Assembly: GCF_000186345.1 (NCBI RefSeq)
Contig: NC_014962.1
Coordinates: forward strand, 992,001-1,056,000
Direction: 5' to 3'
DNA length: 64,000 nt
Origin: Isosphaera pallida ATCC 43644
Lineage (GTDB): Bacteria > Planctomycetota > Planctomycetia > Isosphaerales > Isosphaeraceae
The stretch's first letter is position 1. Every line of letters starts with the position of its first letter. This document shows positions 47,620-56,292 of the stretch, piece after piece. The notes below the pieces were generated by a model. That model worked only from the letters and a program-made list of their open reading frames with translations, did not search any database and had not been told where the DNA came from. The position numbers and the translations under genes were made by a program.

Positions 47620-48735
47620 ATGCCACTCTTGGAAGCCCGCAACCTTCAGAAGTGGTACAAAAAGCGCCAGGTGGTCAAAGGGGTCGGCTTCGAAGTCGAT
47701 CGCGGCCGGGTGGTCGGGTTGCTCGGACCTAACGGTGCCGGCAAAACCACCAGCTTTCGCATGACAATCGGCTTGATCGACGCCGACGACGGCCAAGTTT
47801 TCTTCGATGGTCAGGATGTCACCAACTGGCCTATGTACAAACGCGCCCGCGCCGGTATGGGCTACCTGGCGCAGGATTCGAGCGTCTTCAAGATGCTCTC
47901 GGTCGAAGACAATCTGATGGCGATTTTGGAAACCCGTCCCTTGAGCCGCAAGGAACGGATCAAGCGGCAGAACGAGTTGCTCGACTTATTCGACCTCACC
48001 AAGATCCGCCGCAACCGGGCCTCCAGCATTTCGGGAGGCGAGCGGCGGCGGTTGGAGTTCGCCCGTTCGCTGATCACCGAGCCCAAGCTGATTTTGCTCG
48101 ATGAACCGTTTGCAGGCATCGACCCGATCACAGTGAGCGAGATTCGCAAAATCATCCGACGGTTGGCCGAGCAAAGTCGGATTGCGATTCTGATCACCGA
48201 TCATGCTTTCCGGGAAACCCTTCAAGTCACCGACACCAACATCGTGATTGCCAACGGCAGCGTGATCGCCACCGGAACCAAAAAGGAGATTATCAACCAT
48301 CCGGCGGTCATCGACGTGTACATCGGCATGAATTATGCGATGGATCTCGGCGACCTCGAGTCCGACGACCCGCCTGCCCCACCCCAGGTCGCTGCCGTCT
48401 CGATGGCCCCAACGGCTTCGGCGTCTCAATCCCACACGGCGGCGGCTGCGGCCGGGGCGAATGCGGGTTTGGTTTACGACGTGGTAGCGATTCCTTCGGC
48501 GGTGGTCGAGCCGAGTTTCGACGTGGAGCTTCGGGATCCGCGGGCCGGTTTGTCCTCCTCCGCTGCCACCACTCCGCCTGGTTCGGTGCCGTCCGGTTCA
48601 CCGGCAGCCGGTTCCCGCCGCGATCAGGCCCACTCCTCCTCCGGTCCGGTTCCTGGCTTCGCTCCTCCCCTCCCTCGACCCACGCCCCGCGCGATCTCCC
48701 AGTGGGACGACACTCGGCCGCCCCGTGTTTCCTGA
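47620..48735 (+). CDS. lptB: LPS-export-type ABC transporter ATPase (LptB-like) with long tail
   Basis: The ATP-binding subunit energises LPS extraction from the inner membrane through LptFG. Residues 1-245 match LptB: Walker A GPNGAGKTT (36-44), signature ISGGERRR, Walker B LILLDEPFAG, H-loop ILITDHAFRE, and the LptB-like D-loop and C-terminal motif IINHPAVIDVYIGMNY. The remaining ~125 residues are low-complexity Ala/Pro/Ser, absent from typical LptB (about 240 residues). The lptA/C/F/G genes are not adjacent. A Lpt role is the best reading; a branched-chain amino acid (LivG) ATPase is the alternative but fits less well. Confidence 0.88.
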   Translation: MPLLEARNLQKWYKKRQVVKGVGFEVDRGRVVGLLGPNGAGKTTSFRMTIGLIDADDGQVFFDGQDVTNWPMYKRARAGMGYLAQDSSVFKMLSVEDNLMAILETRPLSRKERIKRQNELLDLFDLTKIRRNRASSISGGERRRLEFARSLITEPKLILLDEPFAGIDPITVSEIRKIIRRLAEQSRIAILITDHAFRETLQVTDTNIVIANGSVIATGTKKEIINHPAVIDVYIGMNYAMDLGDLESDDPPAPPQVAAVSMAPTASASQSHTAAAAAGANAGLVYDVVAIPSAVVEPSFDVELRDPRAGLSSSAATTPPGSVPSGSPAAGSRRDQAHSSSGPVPGFAPPLPRPTPRAISQWDDTRPPRVS

Positions 48736-48832
48736 GCGAGGCAAGGGTCCGGGTGAGGCCAACGGACGGAGCGAGAGGCGTGCAAGGGGAGGGGAGGTCG
48801 GCCTGCGAGTCTAGCGCTGGCTTCTTCTCATC

Positions 48833-50518
48833 TCAGCGGCCTGAAACTCGGGAGGGCCGGACCTGACGATACCACTGGGTCCACTTGGCGGCGGCGTCGG
48901 CCCGCTCCTCGGGCGTGGAGATGTCGGGCGGACCAAAACCCTCCAGCTTGCGCGAGAGCAACCGCAGACCGTCGCGCGCTTGAAGGATCACTTCGTTGTC
49001 CTCGTCGTTGAGGGCTTGAATCAGCGCGGGGACCACGTCGAGGTCTTCGGTTCGGCTCAGCGCCCAGGCGGCGACGTTACGGATGCCGGGGTCGGGATCG
49101 TCGCGGAGCAGGCGTCTGAGACGATCCTTGAAGGGACGTAAAATCTCGGGGCCGCCCGTTTGGTACTGGCGAACCAGACCGGCCACAGCTTCCTCGGCGT
49201 TGAGGGCCGTGGGATCTTCGAGAACGGCGATCATCCCTTCGACCGCGCCTGACATCGCCCGGGCGGCGATCCGCCCTTGGGAGATGGTCATTCCGTCCAG
49301 GTTGCGCGGCAGGCCGCGACCGCCGATCAACGTCCCGGCCCCCAGCGCCCGTCGCGCTTTGGCCGCCGAGATCACCGTGGCCTTGGACAAAAACATCACC
49401 GCCCAGGCGGTGTTGCAGGTGACGCCGTATTCCGAGTTCCAACTGCCGGCCCCGCCCCGACTCTGAATGAACTCAAAGCCGGTGTCGTACCAAGGTTTGC
49501 CGCCGATCAGTTCGCTGTCGAGCAGGGCGGCCACTCGTTCAATCCCGTACATCGCATAATAGGGCGATTTGTCGTTCTGATTGGGGATGAAGTTGGCCCC
49601 GATCCATTGCGAGCCTTTGCGGATCGCCTCCTCGATGGCCGACGCAGGGGTGCGGACCGTGTAACGCTCGCGGCGGGCGGTGGTATCCAGCGGGATCAGG
49701 TGAGGACTGATCAGAGTAGGGTCGCCCTGTTCGGGTTTGCGCAGCGGCTGGAGCATGTCGCGGCAGATCAGCAGACTTCCCACCCCCGCGGCGGTCATCG
49801 AGACTGTTGGTGGCCATTGGCTTTCGCCCGGCTTGTAGTTCCACGCTCCACTGGGATACTGCACCGACACGATCCAGGAAGCGCAACGGTCAAAGGCGGC
49901 GGGAGGTACCTTGGCTCCGGCGGTTTGGGCTTCCCAGAGACCGAGGATCACGTATTGCGTCACGGACATGTCGCCCGTGGTGCGTTCGGGATAATCCCAA
50001 GAGCCGTTGGCTTTTTGGATCGCCAGCAAAAAATTGACGATAGTTTGAATCTGTGGCAATCGCTCCTTGGGGGCGACGTTGGAAAGCAGGATGGCGTAAA
50101 CCCCTGAGGCGTAGATGCCGTGGAAGCCACCTTCGGGGTAATACACACCGTTGCGGAAGTGGTCATTGTCCAACCGTCGCAACACCGCCTGGATCGCCGG
50201 GTCGTCCGCCGGCGCGCCCGACTTATAGATGGCCAGGGCCGCCAAGGCCGATTCGCCTAGCGGTGCGCTGATGATCGAGGTGCTGCTCCTGAGGGTGGCA
50301 ACCCCACGTTGGACCAGAGGAACCGCCTTGGGCGGCAGGTCGATCTCCTGGGCACTCAGGGACCCGCCCAGCGGGAGGATCCCCGCGATCACAAGCGGAA
50401 GCGACAGCGTCCCGAGCCTCGTCGGGGAAACCAAGACAGTTGATCGGCCAGGTTGCTTGGCGACGGCGGCCCGATAGGGTGGATCGACGCCGATCATCAA
50501 GCCAAGGTGGGCGGACAT
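48833..50518 (-). CDS. exported terpene-cyclase-fold/HEAT repeat protein
   Basis: The protein has 561 residues from the ATG at 50518. A signal peptide ends near GSLSAQ-E (residues ~40-58). Residues ~60-420 contain repeated motifs of the prenyltransferase/squalene-cyclase alpha-toroid (QKANGSWDYPERTTGDMSVTQYVILGLWEAQ, QYPSGAWNYKPGESQWPPTVSMTAAGVGSLLICRD). The catalytic DxDD motif of squalene-hopene cyclase is not visible, so enzymatic cyclase activity is unlikely. The C-terminus holds HEAT-like repeats (PGIRNVAAWALSRTEDLDVVPAL, VILQARDGLRLL). Such combinations occur in planctomycetes with unknown function. The upstream leader carries a 28-bp tandem duplication. Confidence 0.85.
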   Translation of the reverse strand: MSAHLGLMIGVDPPYRAAVAKQPGRSTVLVSPTRLGTLSLPLVIAGILPLGGSLSAQEIDLPPKAVPLVQRGVATLRSSTSIISAPLGESALAALAIYKSGAPADDPAIQAVLRRLDNDHFRNGVYYPEGGFHGIYASGVYAILLSNVAPKERLPQIQTIVNFLLAIQKANGSWDYPERTTGDMSVTQYVILGLWEAQTAGAKVPPAAFDRCASWIVSVQYPSGAWNYKPGESQWPPTVSMTAAGVGSLLICRDMLQPLRKPEQGDPTLISPHLIPLDTTARRERYTVRTPASAIEEAIRKGSQWIGANFIPNQNDKSPYYAMYGIERVAALLDSELIGGKPWYDTGFEFIQSRGGAGSWNSEYGVTCNTAWAVMFLSKATVISAAKARRALGAGTLIGGRGLPRNLDGMTISQGRIAARAMSGAVEGMIAVLEDPTALNAEEAVAGLVRQYQTGGPEILRPFKDRLRRLLRDDPDPGIRNVAAWALSRTEDLDVVPALIQALNDEDNEVILQARDGLRLLSRKLEGFGPPDISTPEERADAAAKWTQWYRQVRPSRVSGR

Positions 50519-50873
50519 GACGGAGGAGCTCCCGAACGGTTCTTGGGAACGAGGGGACGCTTGGCCCAAGAACTTAACCCAATCCAGTCAAGTGAAGGCG
50601 ACAAGGTCGTTCGCGCTGCGGCCAAGTCATTTGGAGACTCGCGAAAGCGAAACAACACGCGGCCATTCCATTCATGATACGGTGGGAGTCGGTCTCGGAC
50701 CATGATACGGTGGGAGTCGGTCTCGGACGAGACAAAAAGCAAGTTATGCCTGTCGGGAGTGAGAGAAAAGGAAACCGTGGCGCGCCGCTCTCGTTGTCGG
50801 ATTAGGGAGAAATGGAAGAGGGCGAAAGATCGAAGTTTGTCTTTTCACTTGGATGGACATAAGCCAACTCACT
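50519..50873. other. leader region with tandem duplication
   Basis: This 355-bp gap contains the exact 28-bp tandem duplication (50673-50728), a 14-bp palindrome at its end (GTCTCG-GA-CGAGAC, 50720-50733), and no credible gene. Confidence 0.6.
50673..50728. repeat. 28-bp perfect tandem duplication
   Basis: Positions 50673-50700 and 50701-50728 are identical. On the minus strand each unit includes a -10-like TATCAT, so the duplication may double a promoter element about 155-210 nt upstream of the gene at 50518. Confidence 0.95.
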
Positions 50874-51947
50874 TCAATTCGCCCGGCGAACCAAGCCGTG
50901 GGGAACCGGCACGCCGAGTTCTTCGCCGAGACGGGTGAGGCGGGTCCAGAGCGGTTCGGACATTGGGAGTCCCTCGCGTTGACGGCGATGAAGCAAGGCG
51001 CGTTCACGGTCGCCTGGCAATCGGATTGGTCCCTGACCCATCGCCACGGGACAGCCACGAATGTAGGTTTCGAGGATGGCGGACTGATCGAGCAGGTGTT
51101 CGGTTCCGGCGAAGGCGACCGGGTCCATCAGGATGAAGACCAGGTTGTTGCCGATGACCGGCGGTGGGTCGGGGTTGACGCAATGGCCACCGGTCAACCC
51201 GGCCGAGAGCAAATCCAGCAGTAGCGCCAGGCCGAACCCTTTATAGCTTTGAAGACCACCCATCGGCAAAATGCTGCCGGTCGGTTTCTCGTAGAGAACT
51301 GCTGGATTGGTGGTGGGGCGGCCCCGATGGTCGATCACCCAACCTTCGGGAATGGGACGGTTGCCATCCAGATGATGAATCCGCACTTTTCCCTCGGAGA
51401 CCGCTGAGGTGCCCAGGTCCAGTACCAACGGTCCCCGCGTGGTGGGCGAGGCCAGGCAAAGCGGGTTGGTCCCCAGCCGTGGCTCGATGCCGCCCGGAGG
51501 GATCACCCGTTGGCCCGCTCCGTCGTTGTTGCTAAAGGCGATGAACGCGAGACCCTCAGCCACCGCCCGCTCGGCGTACTCGCCAATCCGTCCGGCGTGG
51601 CCGAACCGACGAGCCGCCCCCACCGCCACGCCGAACTCCCGCGCCTTGGGAATCAGTTGATCGAGAAAGCGGTGGGTCAGCACGGCCCCTAAACCCAAAT
51701 GACCCTCGGCGACCATCACTGGCCCCGCCTCGCGGATCACGGTCAACTCGGCGCGGGCTCGATAGCGGCCAGCACGGAGCGCTTCGATATATTGATGGGT
51801 CCGCATGGTTCCATGCGACTCGTGGCCGCGTAGGTCAGCCCCGACCAGGCTCATTGCGACCTGATGGGCGTCCTCCCTGGGCACTCCGCAGGCGGCGAAC
51901 AAGCGGGCCACAAACTCGGTCAGCGTCGAAGAGTCCAAAAGGATCAA
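50874..51947 (-). CDS. Ldh2/malate-sulfolactate dehydrogenase family oxidoreductase
   Basis: This is an NAD(P)-dependent 2-hydroxyacid dehydrogenase of the unusual Ldh2 fold. From a TTG at 51947 it has 357 residues, the family size; GAGG about 6 nt upstream supports this non-ATG start, and the N-terminus then reads ILLDSSTLTEFVARLF as expected. ATGs farther upstream would add about 90 unsupported residues. Motifs include SHGTMRT (catalytic His), RFGHAGRIGEYAERAVAEG, FSNNDGAGQRVIPPGG, GTNPLCLASP and LDLGTSAVSEGK. Substrate (malate, lactate, sulfolactate or ureidoglycolate) cannot be decided. It is divergent from the epimerase gene. Confidence 0.9.
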   Translation of the reverse strand: MILLDSSTLTEFVARLFAACGVPREDAHQVAMSLVGADLRGHESHGTMRTHQYIEALRAGRYRARAELTVIREAGPVMVAEGHLGLGAVLTHRFLDQLIPKAREFGVAVGAARRFGHAGRIGEYAERAVAEGLAFIAFSNNDGAGQRVIPPGGIEPRLGTNPLCLASPTTRGPLVLDLGTSAVSEGKVRIHHLDGNRPIPEGWVIDHRGRPTTNPAVLYEKPTGSILPMGGLQSYKGFGLALLLDLLSAGLTGGHCVNPDPPPVIGNNLVFILMDPVAFAGTEHLLDQSAILETYIRGCPVAMGQGPIRLPGDRERALLHRRQREGLPMSEPLWTRLTRLGEELGVPVPHGLVRRAN

Positions 51948-52455
51948 CGTCGTCCTCGTTCTCGCAAAGTTCGATCCGTCACATCGACCCCGTCTACTCC
52001 GGTCGGGCTGGATTTGGTCTGGTCCTGGTTTGGATAAGATGGGCCAGGTCGCAGGCACTCGGGGCGTCGGTTCCGGTCGATTCGCTTGGAAGCGGCGGAA
52101 GGATCGGGTTGCGTTGGGAGTTGGGAAAGCGGGACGTGAACTCGAAAGCAACGTCGGGGAGGACGCTCCCACAAACGAGTCCCGTGGACTCGTTGAACTC
52201 GATACTTCGCGGGGCATCGCGGACAACGCCCGGTGGGATGATCCAAGTCGAGGCGACGCGCTGGAGTCCTCTCCCACTCCATGATACCCTGACGTGACAA
52301 TGTTGGGGACGGCGTGAGGCCGACTGGCATCACGGTTCTTCCCGCGACGGCTCAATTGGCGTCGGCCGCCTCAGCGTGTCCTTGGCGCTTCCGCCTCCGC
52401 GCTCGTTGGATCCAACGTGTGCGATTTGTTCGATCAGGTCGGGGAGTACCGGTCT
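51948..52455. other. divergent region between Ldh2 and aldose epimerase genes
   Basis: This 508-bp stretch has no supported gene. It contains a hairpin with 9-bp perfect arms (52174-52194). No clear sigma-70 promoter was found. Confidence 0.5.
52174..52194. promoter_or_regulatory. 9-bp perfect stem, triloop hairpin
   Basis: AACGAGTCC and GGACTCGTT flank the loop CGT. It lies between divergent genes, so a terminator is not expected; an operator or leader structure is more plausible. Confidence 0.4.
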
Positions 52456-53460
52456 ATGTCCGACTTCCGCGTGCGCACCTCCCAAGCTGGTTCGGTCACG
52501 CTTCACCACCTCCAGGACGCCCAAAGCGGCGCGGAAGCGACCGTCTCGGCCGGTTACGGCTTCAATCTCTTTGATCTCAAGCTCCCGATTGGCGGACGGG
52601 TCCGACCGATCCTTTATGCGGCCGAAGGCTTCGCTACCTCGCCCCGCGACCCGGCCCGCAACGGCATTCCCATCCTGTTTCCGTTCCCCAACCGGATCGC
52701 TGGGGGCCGCTACACCTTCGGCGGCAAAACCTACCAACTGCCGATCAATCTCAAGCCCAACGCGATTCACGGCTTCGTCATGGACACCCCTTGGGAGGTC
52801 ACGGTCTTTGAGGCGACGCCCCAAGGCGCGCGGATCACTGGACGGCACATTCTTTCCCAGCAGGCGCCCGCCTCGCTGCCGCTTTGGCCCTCCGACGCGG
52901 TTTTGGAGGTCACCTACACCCTGGCCGGGCGAATGCTCCGCATGGACATCGCTGTGACCAACCCCACCGCGCATGACCTCCCCTATGGGTTCGGTATCCA
53001 TCCCTATTTTCATCTGCCGCTCGATCCTGACTCCGACAACGCCCGGACCAAGGTGATTATTCCCGCCTCCAAGCGTTGGGTTCTCAACGAGTTTTTGCCG
53101 ACCGGCGAAGTCGAGCCGGTGCCCTCGGAACTCGATTTCCGTCAGGGGAAGCCGATGAAGGGACTCACGCTCGACGATGTGTTCACCGGCCTGGAACCCG
53201 AAGGCCAACCCCAGCGCCGGGTCTGCCGCCTGGTGGACGAGACCCTCAACGCCGAGGTCCAGCTCAGCTTCGGACCCGAGTTCCGCGAGCTGGTCGCCTA
53301 CACCCCGCCCGGCGACGGCCGGATCATCTCGCTGGAACCCTACACCCAGACCACAGACGCCATCAACCTTCAAGGGCGGGGGATCGACGCTGGCCTGCGC
53401 GTCCTCAAGCACGGCGAGCGTGATGAACTGGTCATCGAGTTCTCAACCGTCGATCTCTAA
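52456..53460 (+). CDS. aldose 1-epimerase family protein (GalM-like)
   Basis: It catalyses anomer interconversion of sugars or sugar phosphates, in the cytoplasm. From the ATG at 52456 (GGGGAG about 11 nt upstream) it has 334 residues. Recognisable elements are the early RNGIPILFPFPNRI loop, KPNAIHGFVMDTPWEV with the catalytic-region His, YGFGIHPYFHLPL containing the second His pair, and an acidic residue in the C-terminal region typical of the fold. No sugar operon surrounds it, so its sugar is not known. Its end is followed by a hairpin at 53515-53570. Confidence 0.92.
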   Translation: MSDFRVRTSQAGSVTLHHLQDAQSGAEATVSAGYGFNLFDLKLPIGGRVRPILYAAEGFATSPRDPARNGIPILFPFPNRIAGGRYTFGGKTYQLPINLKPNAIHGFVMDTPWEVTVFEATPQGARITGRHILSQQAPASLPLWPSDAVLEVTYTLAGRMLRMDIAVTNPTAHDLPYGFGIHPYFHLPLDPDSDNARTKVIIPASKRWVLNEFLPTGEVEPVPSELDFRQGKPMKGLTLDDVFTGLEPEGQPQRRVCRLVDETLNAEVQLSFGPEFRELVAYTPPGDGRIISLEPYTQTTDAINLQGRGIDAGLRVLKHGERDELVIEFSTVDL

Positions 53461-53514
53461 CAAAACAAAAAATTCGGGCGCGGTCGTGTCATCTCGAACT
53501 GCCTCCAGCGCCAC

Positions 53515-53570
53515 GCATCAACGACGCCGGCCCGCTTCCAAGTCCGAGAGCGGGTCGTCGCTGTTGATGC
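53515..53570. terminator. bidirectional hairpin terminator candidate
   Basis: Outer arms GCATCAAC/GTTGATGC (8 bp) and inner arms CCCGCT/AGCGGG (6 bp) enclose a 12-nt loop, separated by an internal loop. It lies between the convergent epimerase and lipoprotein genes and could end transcripts from both sides. No T-run. Confidence 0.6.
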
Positions 53571-53614
53571 GGACCACTTGCGCAGAGAACCAGGTTGTGG
53601 GCCGGGTGAGGGAC

Positions 53615-53836
53615 TCAGTGTCCCTTCTTGGGCTTGGAATCCAACCCCCCTAGCTTTTCGATGTATTCCGCTTCATTATCTTGGGTGATCCCCGCGTTGG
53701 GCGAGTTGGGATCGGGGTTGTGGAGAGCCGCGTCGGGTTGAGGTTCCCCGCTGGTGGAGTTGCATGCCACCAAACCCACGACTAAGCCAAGTGATAAAAG
53801 CACGTGTGACGCGACACGTTGAAACGAACCCCACAT
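53615..53836 (-). CDS. small lipoprotein paired with DUF1559 gene
   Basis: The protein has 73 residues from the ATG at 53836. GGAGG 8 nt upstream favours this over the ATG at 53845. The hydrophobic stretch HVLLSLGLVVGLVAC ends in a lipobox-like LVAC-N, so Cys27 is the predicted lipid anchor. A short polar Pro/Asn/Asp-rich tail follows, ending basic (SKPKKGH). It begins 130 bp after the DUF1559 stop on the same strand. Such a DUF1559-lipoprotein pair is common in planctomycetes. Function unknown. Confidence 0.78.
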   Translation of the reverse strand: MWGSFQRVASHVLLSLGLVVGLVACNSTSGEPQPDAALHNPDPNSPNAGITQDNEAEYIEKLGGLDSKPKKGH

Positions 53837-53966
53837 CAAGGTCATCCTCCAAGACGGGATCGGACAAAGCAAAACGAACTACGAGCCCACCCGGGACCAT
53901 CCCACGCCGGAGGATGGTCCAAGGCGGGTGAACTTCAGTAAAAGTGAGAAGCCGTCGGCGTTAAAC

Positions 53967-55028
53967 TCAGAGTTGATCCGAGCTGATGACCTCGCCACCT
54001 TCGCGGGTTCCCAGAGCCCACCAGGTTGGTTGGTTGATGGTATCCTTGATGAACCGCACCGAGCCGTCGCCGAACAGAGTATTAACACCGCCGGAGTGAC
54101 GACTCCGCGCGGTGATAAGACCGGCATGGGCAGGATACCAAATGCAGTCACGTTGACGGGCATTGGGAGGCTGAATGGTGTTGAAGGCCGTGCCCAGGTG
54201 CATCCGCGCGAACGCCCAGGAGTTGTGAGCGTCGTTTATCTCGCTGGTCCGCGCTTGAACTCGGGGAGCGCAGGCCGTCAGGTAGGCTTGGAGGTTGGGC
54301 AAACCTTCGGGCATGACCTGGTTGATTCCCGATCCCTCCGGGCCACCCACGGGCCAAGGAACGTCGCGATAACGTTCCGCGCCGTTGTCCCGGCCAGCGA
54401 CACCGTCACCCCGAATCACCTCGCTGCACAGGATCGTGTTGCTAGTGCCATCTGGAATGGCAGATATGCCAAAGGCCCGGGTGGTCACGAAGACCCCAGT
54501 TGCAAGGTTGCCGCTCACGTCAAAACGGAATTGGGGACCGCAACTGACCGCGTAATTGGTACCCCGAGGATAGACTGTGTTGCCATCCGACGGGCACAAC
54601 ATAGTCTGGATCGCGGTGTTGACCACCGTGGTGTTGGCCGAACGCCCCAAGGTCGTGCAGCCCACGACACAGGAGGCCGAGAAGTTGAAGGCGTTCTGAA
54701 GCGGGGTTTGCTCCATGAACGGAAGAAGATGCACGAAGACGCTGGGACCCCACCAGTTGGACCGCTGAGCGGGGTTGTCCAAAGGAACGCCGAGCGTCCC
54801 CTGGAGCGGGAACGTCTGGTGGACATCGTGATAGTTTTGCATCGCCAGACCGATTTGCTTGAGGTTGTTGACGCATTGACTGCGCCGGGCCGCCTCGCGG
54901 GCGGCCTGCACCGCCGGCAGCAGCAGCGCGATCAGCACCGCGATGATGGCGATCACCACCAGCAGTTCGATCAACGTGAAACCCTTGCAACTCGACTTCG
55001 ACGACGAGAGCCGACTGGGAAGACGCAT
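53967..55028 (-). CDS. DUF1559 pseudopilin-like protein
   Basis: The protein has 353 residues from the ATG at 55028 (GGAGG 8 nt upstream). After a short basic leader it has a canonical type-IV-pilin-like N-terminus, KGFTLIELLVVIAIIAVLIALLLPA, which a prepilin peptidase would cut before Phe. The DUF1559 signature follows (AVQAAREAARRSQCVNNLKQIGLAMQNYHD), then AIPDGTSNTILCSE and the C-terminal HSGGVNTLFGDGSVRFIKD. It is a full, canonical member, unlike the two fused copies at 12.9-18.2 kb. Probably exported and anchored in the inner membrane or assembled in a surface structure; exact role unknown. The downstream lipoprotein is likely co-transcribed. Confidence 0.95.
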   Translation of the reverse strand: MRLPSRLSSSKSSCKGFTLIELLVVIAIIAVLIALLLPAVQAAREAARRSQCVNNLKQIGLAMQNYHDVHQTFPLQGTLGVPLDNPAQRSNWWGPSVFVHLLPFMEQTPLQNAFNFSASCVVGCTTLGRSANTTVVNTAIQTMLCPSDGNTVYPRGTNYAVSCGPQFRFDVSGNLATGVFVTTRAFGISAIPDGTSNTILCSEVIRGDGVAGRDNGAERYRDVPWPVGGPEGSGINQVMPEGLPNLQAYLTACAPRVQARTSEINDAHNSWAFARMHLGTAFNTIQPPNARQRDCIWYPAHAGLITARSRHSGGVNTLFGDGSVRFIKDTINQPTWWALGTREGGEVISSDQL

Positions 55029-55611
55029 GAGACCTGCCTCCGGGAGAAGTCCCAAGGGACGGGAATGGGATGAGTTGATGGCGTGAAAGAACTGAGGGGC
55101 ACCATCATCAGGAAGTGAAAGGTTGTCCATCCCGAATACGAGGGACCACTGTTCGCCTTGCTGGGAAACGAAGGCGACTCGATGTGAAAATCGTGAGAAG
55201 TGAAACGGCACGAAGTCAACGATGCGAGGCGAGATCCAACCGCCCCTCAAGAAGCGGCCTGGAGGTTTCGAGGAAACTTCCCAGGCACCCGGGGGCGTGA
55301 AAGATCCACCATCACCATCGCGCGCAGCGACGACGGGAACGCCAAGGGAGGAGTCAAAAAAACCGCACGGAGGCGGTCAGGACGAGAACAACTCAACCCG
55401 TCGGCGTTGAATTGGGCAGAACGGTGAAGGAAGGACGAAACATCCAGTCAAGGGAGGCTCAATTTCAACCATTCACCCACCGAGCGATCACGACACACCA
55501 GTTGTAGTGTGCGCGCGCCATCGGATCTTTGTCAAGCGTGGATCGTGTGGGATTGAAGCCTTGGCCGAGGGTTGCGGCGATTCTTGGGAAGGCAAGGAAG
55601 GAATTGGTAGC
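55029..55611. other. region upstream of the DUF1559 gene
   Basis: This 583-bp stretch has no supported gene. It contains a classic minus-strand terminator (55355-55377). A TTGACT box near 55458 lacks a good -10 box. Confidence 0.5.
55355..55377 (-). terminator. rho-independent terminator
   Basis: On the minus strand ACCGC/GCGGT form a 5-bp stem with a 6-nt loop, followed directly by seven T. It lies 235 nt downstream of the AlkA-ROK operon. It could alternatively be a leader attenuator for the DUF1559 gene. Confidence 0.65.
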
Positions 55612-56292
55612 TTATGTTCCTTGACCATCCTCCACCCAGCGCCAAAGGTACCAGGAGGCGAGGGTACGATGAGGGGTCCAGGGTTGAGCCAGACGGAGGC
55701 AGTCGGCGGGGGAGGGGGGAGATGCGATGTGGTGGAACCGCGCGACCCCCACGCGGATCGCCAGATCGCCCACGGGGAAGACATCGGGTCGGGCCAGGGC
55801 GAACATGAGGAACATCTCGGCGGTCCAGCGACCGATTCCCTTGACGGCGGTGAGACGGGCCACGATCTCATCGTCGGGCAGTTCGTGCAACCGTTCCACC
55901 TCTAGGCCGTTGAGTTGGGCGTGCGCCAGGGCGCGGAGATAGGTTTGTTTGACCCGCGAGAGTCCCAAGCCGCGCAGATTCTCCTCGGAGGTGTCGAGCA
56001 GACGTTGAGGATCGGTGACAAACCGTCCGGCGGACTCAGGGTCGTCGGCGAGGTGAAGGACCAGGCGACGATGAATCGCCGAGGCGGCCTTGGCGGCGAT
56101 TTGTTGACCCACAATCGCGCGGACCAGAATGCCGAACCGGGTCTCAGGCGGTTGCGGGGTCAGGTCGCAGGGACCAAGCCGAGCCACAAGCGGAGCCCAA
56201 CGGTCATCGGTGGCCAGCAAGGCGGAGAGGCTCGACGACCAAAGGTCCTTTGAGTTGAGGGAGGTTCTTCCGGGTGGATCGGGTCGGCTCAT
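55612..56292 (-). CDS. alkA: DNA-3-methyladenine glycosylase (AlkA-type HhH-GPD)
   Basis: It removes alkylated bases such as 3-methyladenine in base excision repair. It has 226 residues, the short (no N-terminal domain) AlkA form. The HhH-GPD motif is clear: LTAVKGIGRWTAEMFLMFALARPDVFPVGDLAI with the catalytic aspartate in VGDLA. The ILVRAIVGQQIAAKAA helix pair is also typical. The start overlaps the upstream ROK stop by 4 bp (ATGA), implying translational coupling; the biochemical link between the two is not evident. Iron-sulfur cysteines of EndoIII are absent, which excludes that family. Confidence 0.94.
   Translation of the reverse strand: MSRPDPPGRTSLNSKDLWSSSLSALLATDDRWAPLVARLGPCDLTPQPPETRFGILVRAIVGQQIAAKAASAIHRRLVLHLADDPESAGRFVTDPQRLLDTSEENLRGLGLSRVKQTYLRALAHAQLNGLEVERLHELPDDEIVARLTAVKGIGRWTAEMFLMFALARPDVFPVGDLAIRVGVARFHHIASPPSPADCLRLAQPWTPHRTLASWYLWRWVEDGQGT

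Noticed and set aside
48736-48832. GTCCG/CGGAC hairpin as terminator between lptB and the toroid/HEAT gene
   Set aside because: A 5-bp stem with an 11-nt loop and no T-run is too weak to report.
52214-52355. Upstream ATGs as starts for the Ldh2-family gene
   Set aside because: They would add about 90 or more residues of low-complexity sequence absent from the family; the TTG at 51947 has a good ribosome site and gives the family length.
53928-55073. 381-codon plus-strand frame opposite the DUF1559 gene
   Set aside because: The minus-strand protein has all DUF1559 motifs and a good ribosome site; this is a shadow.
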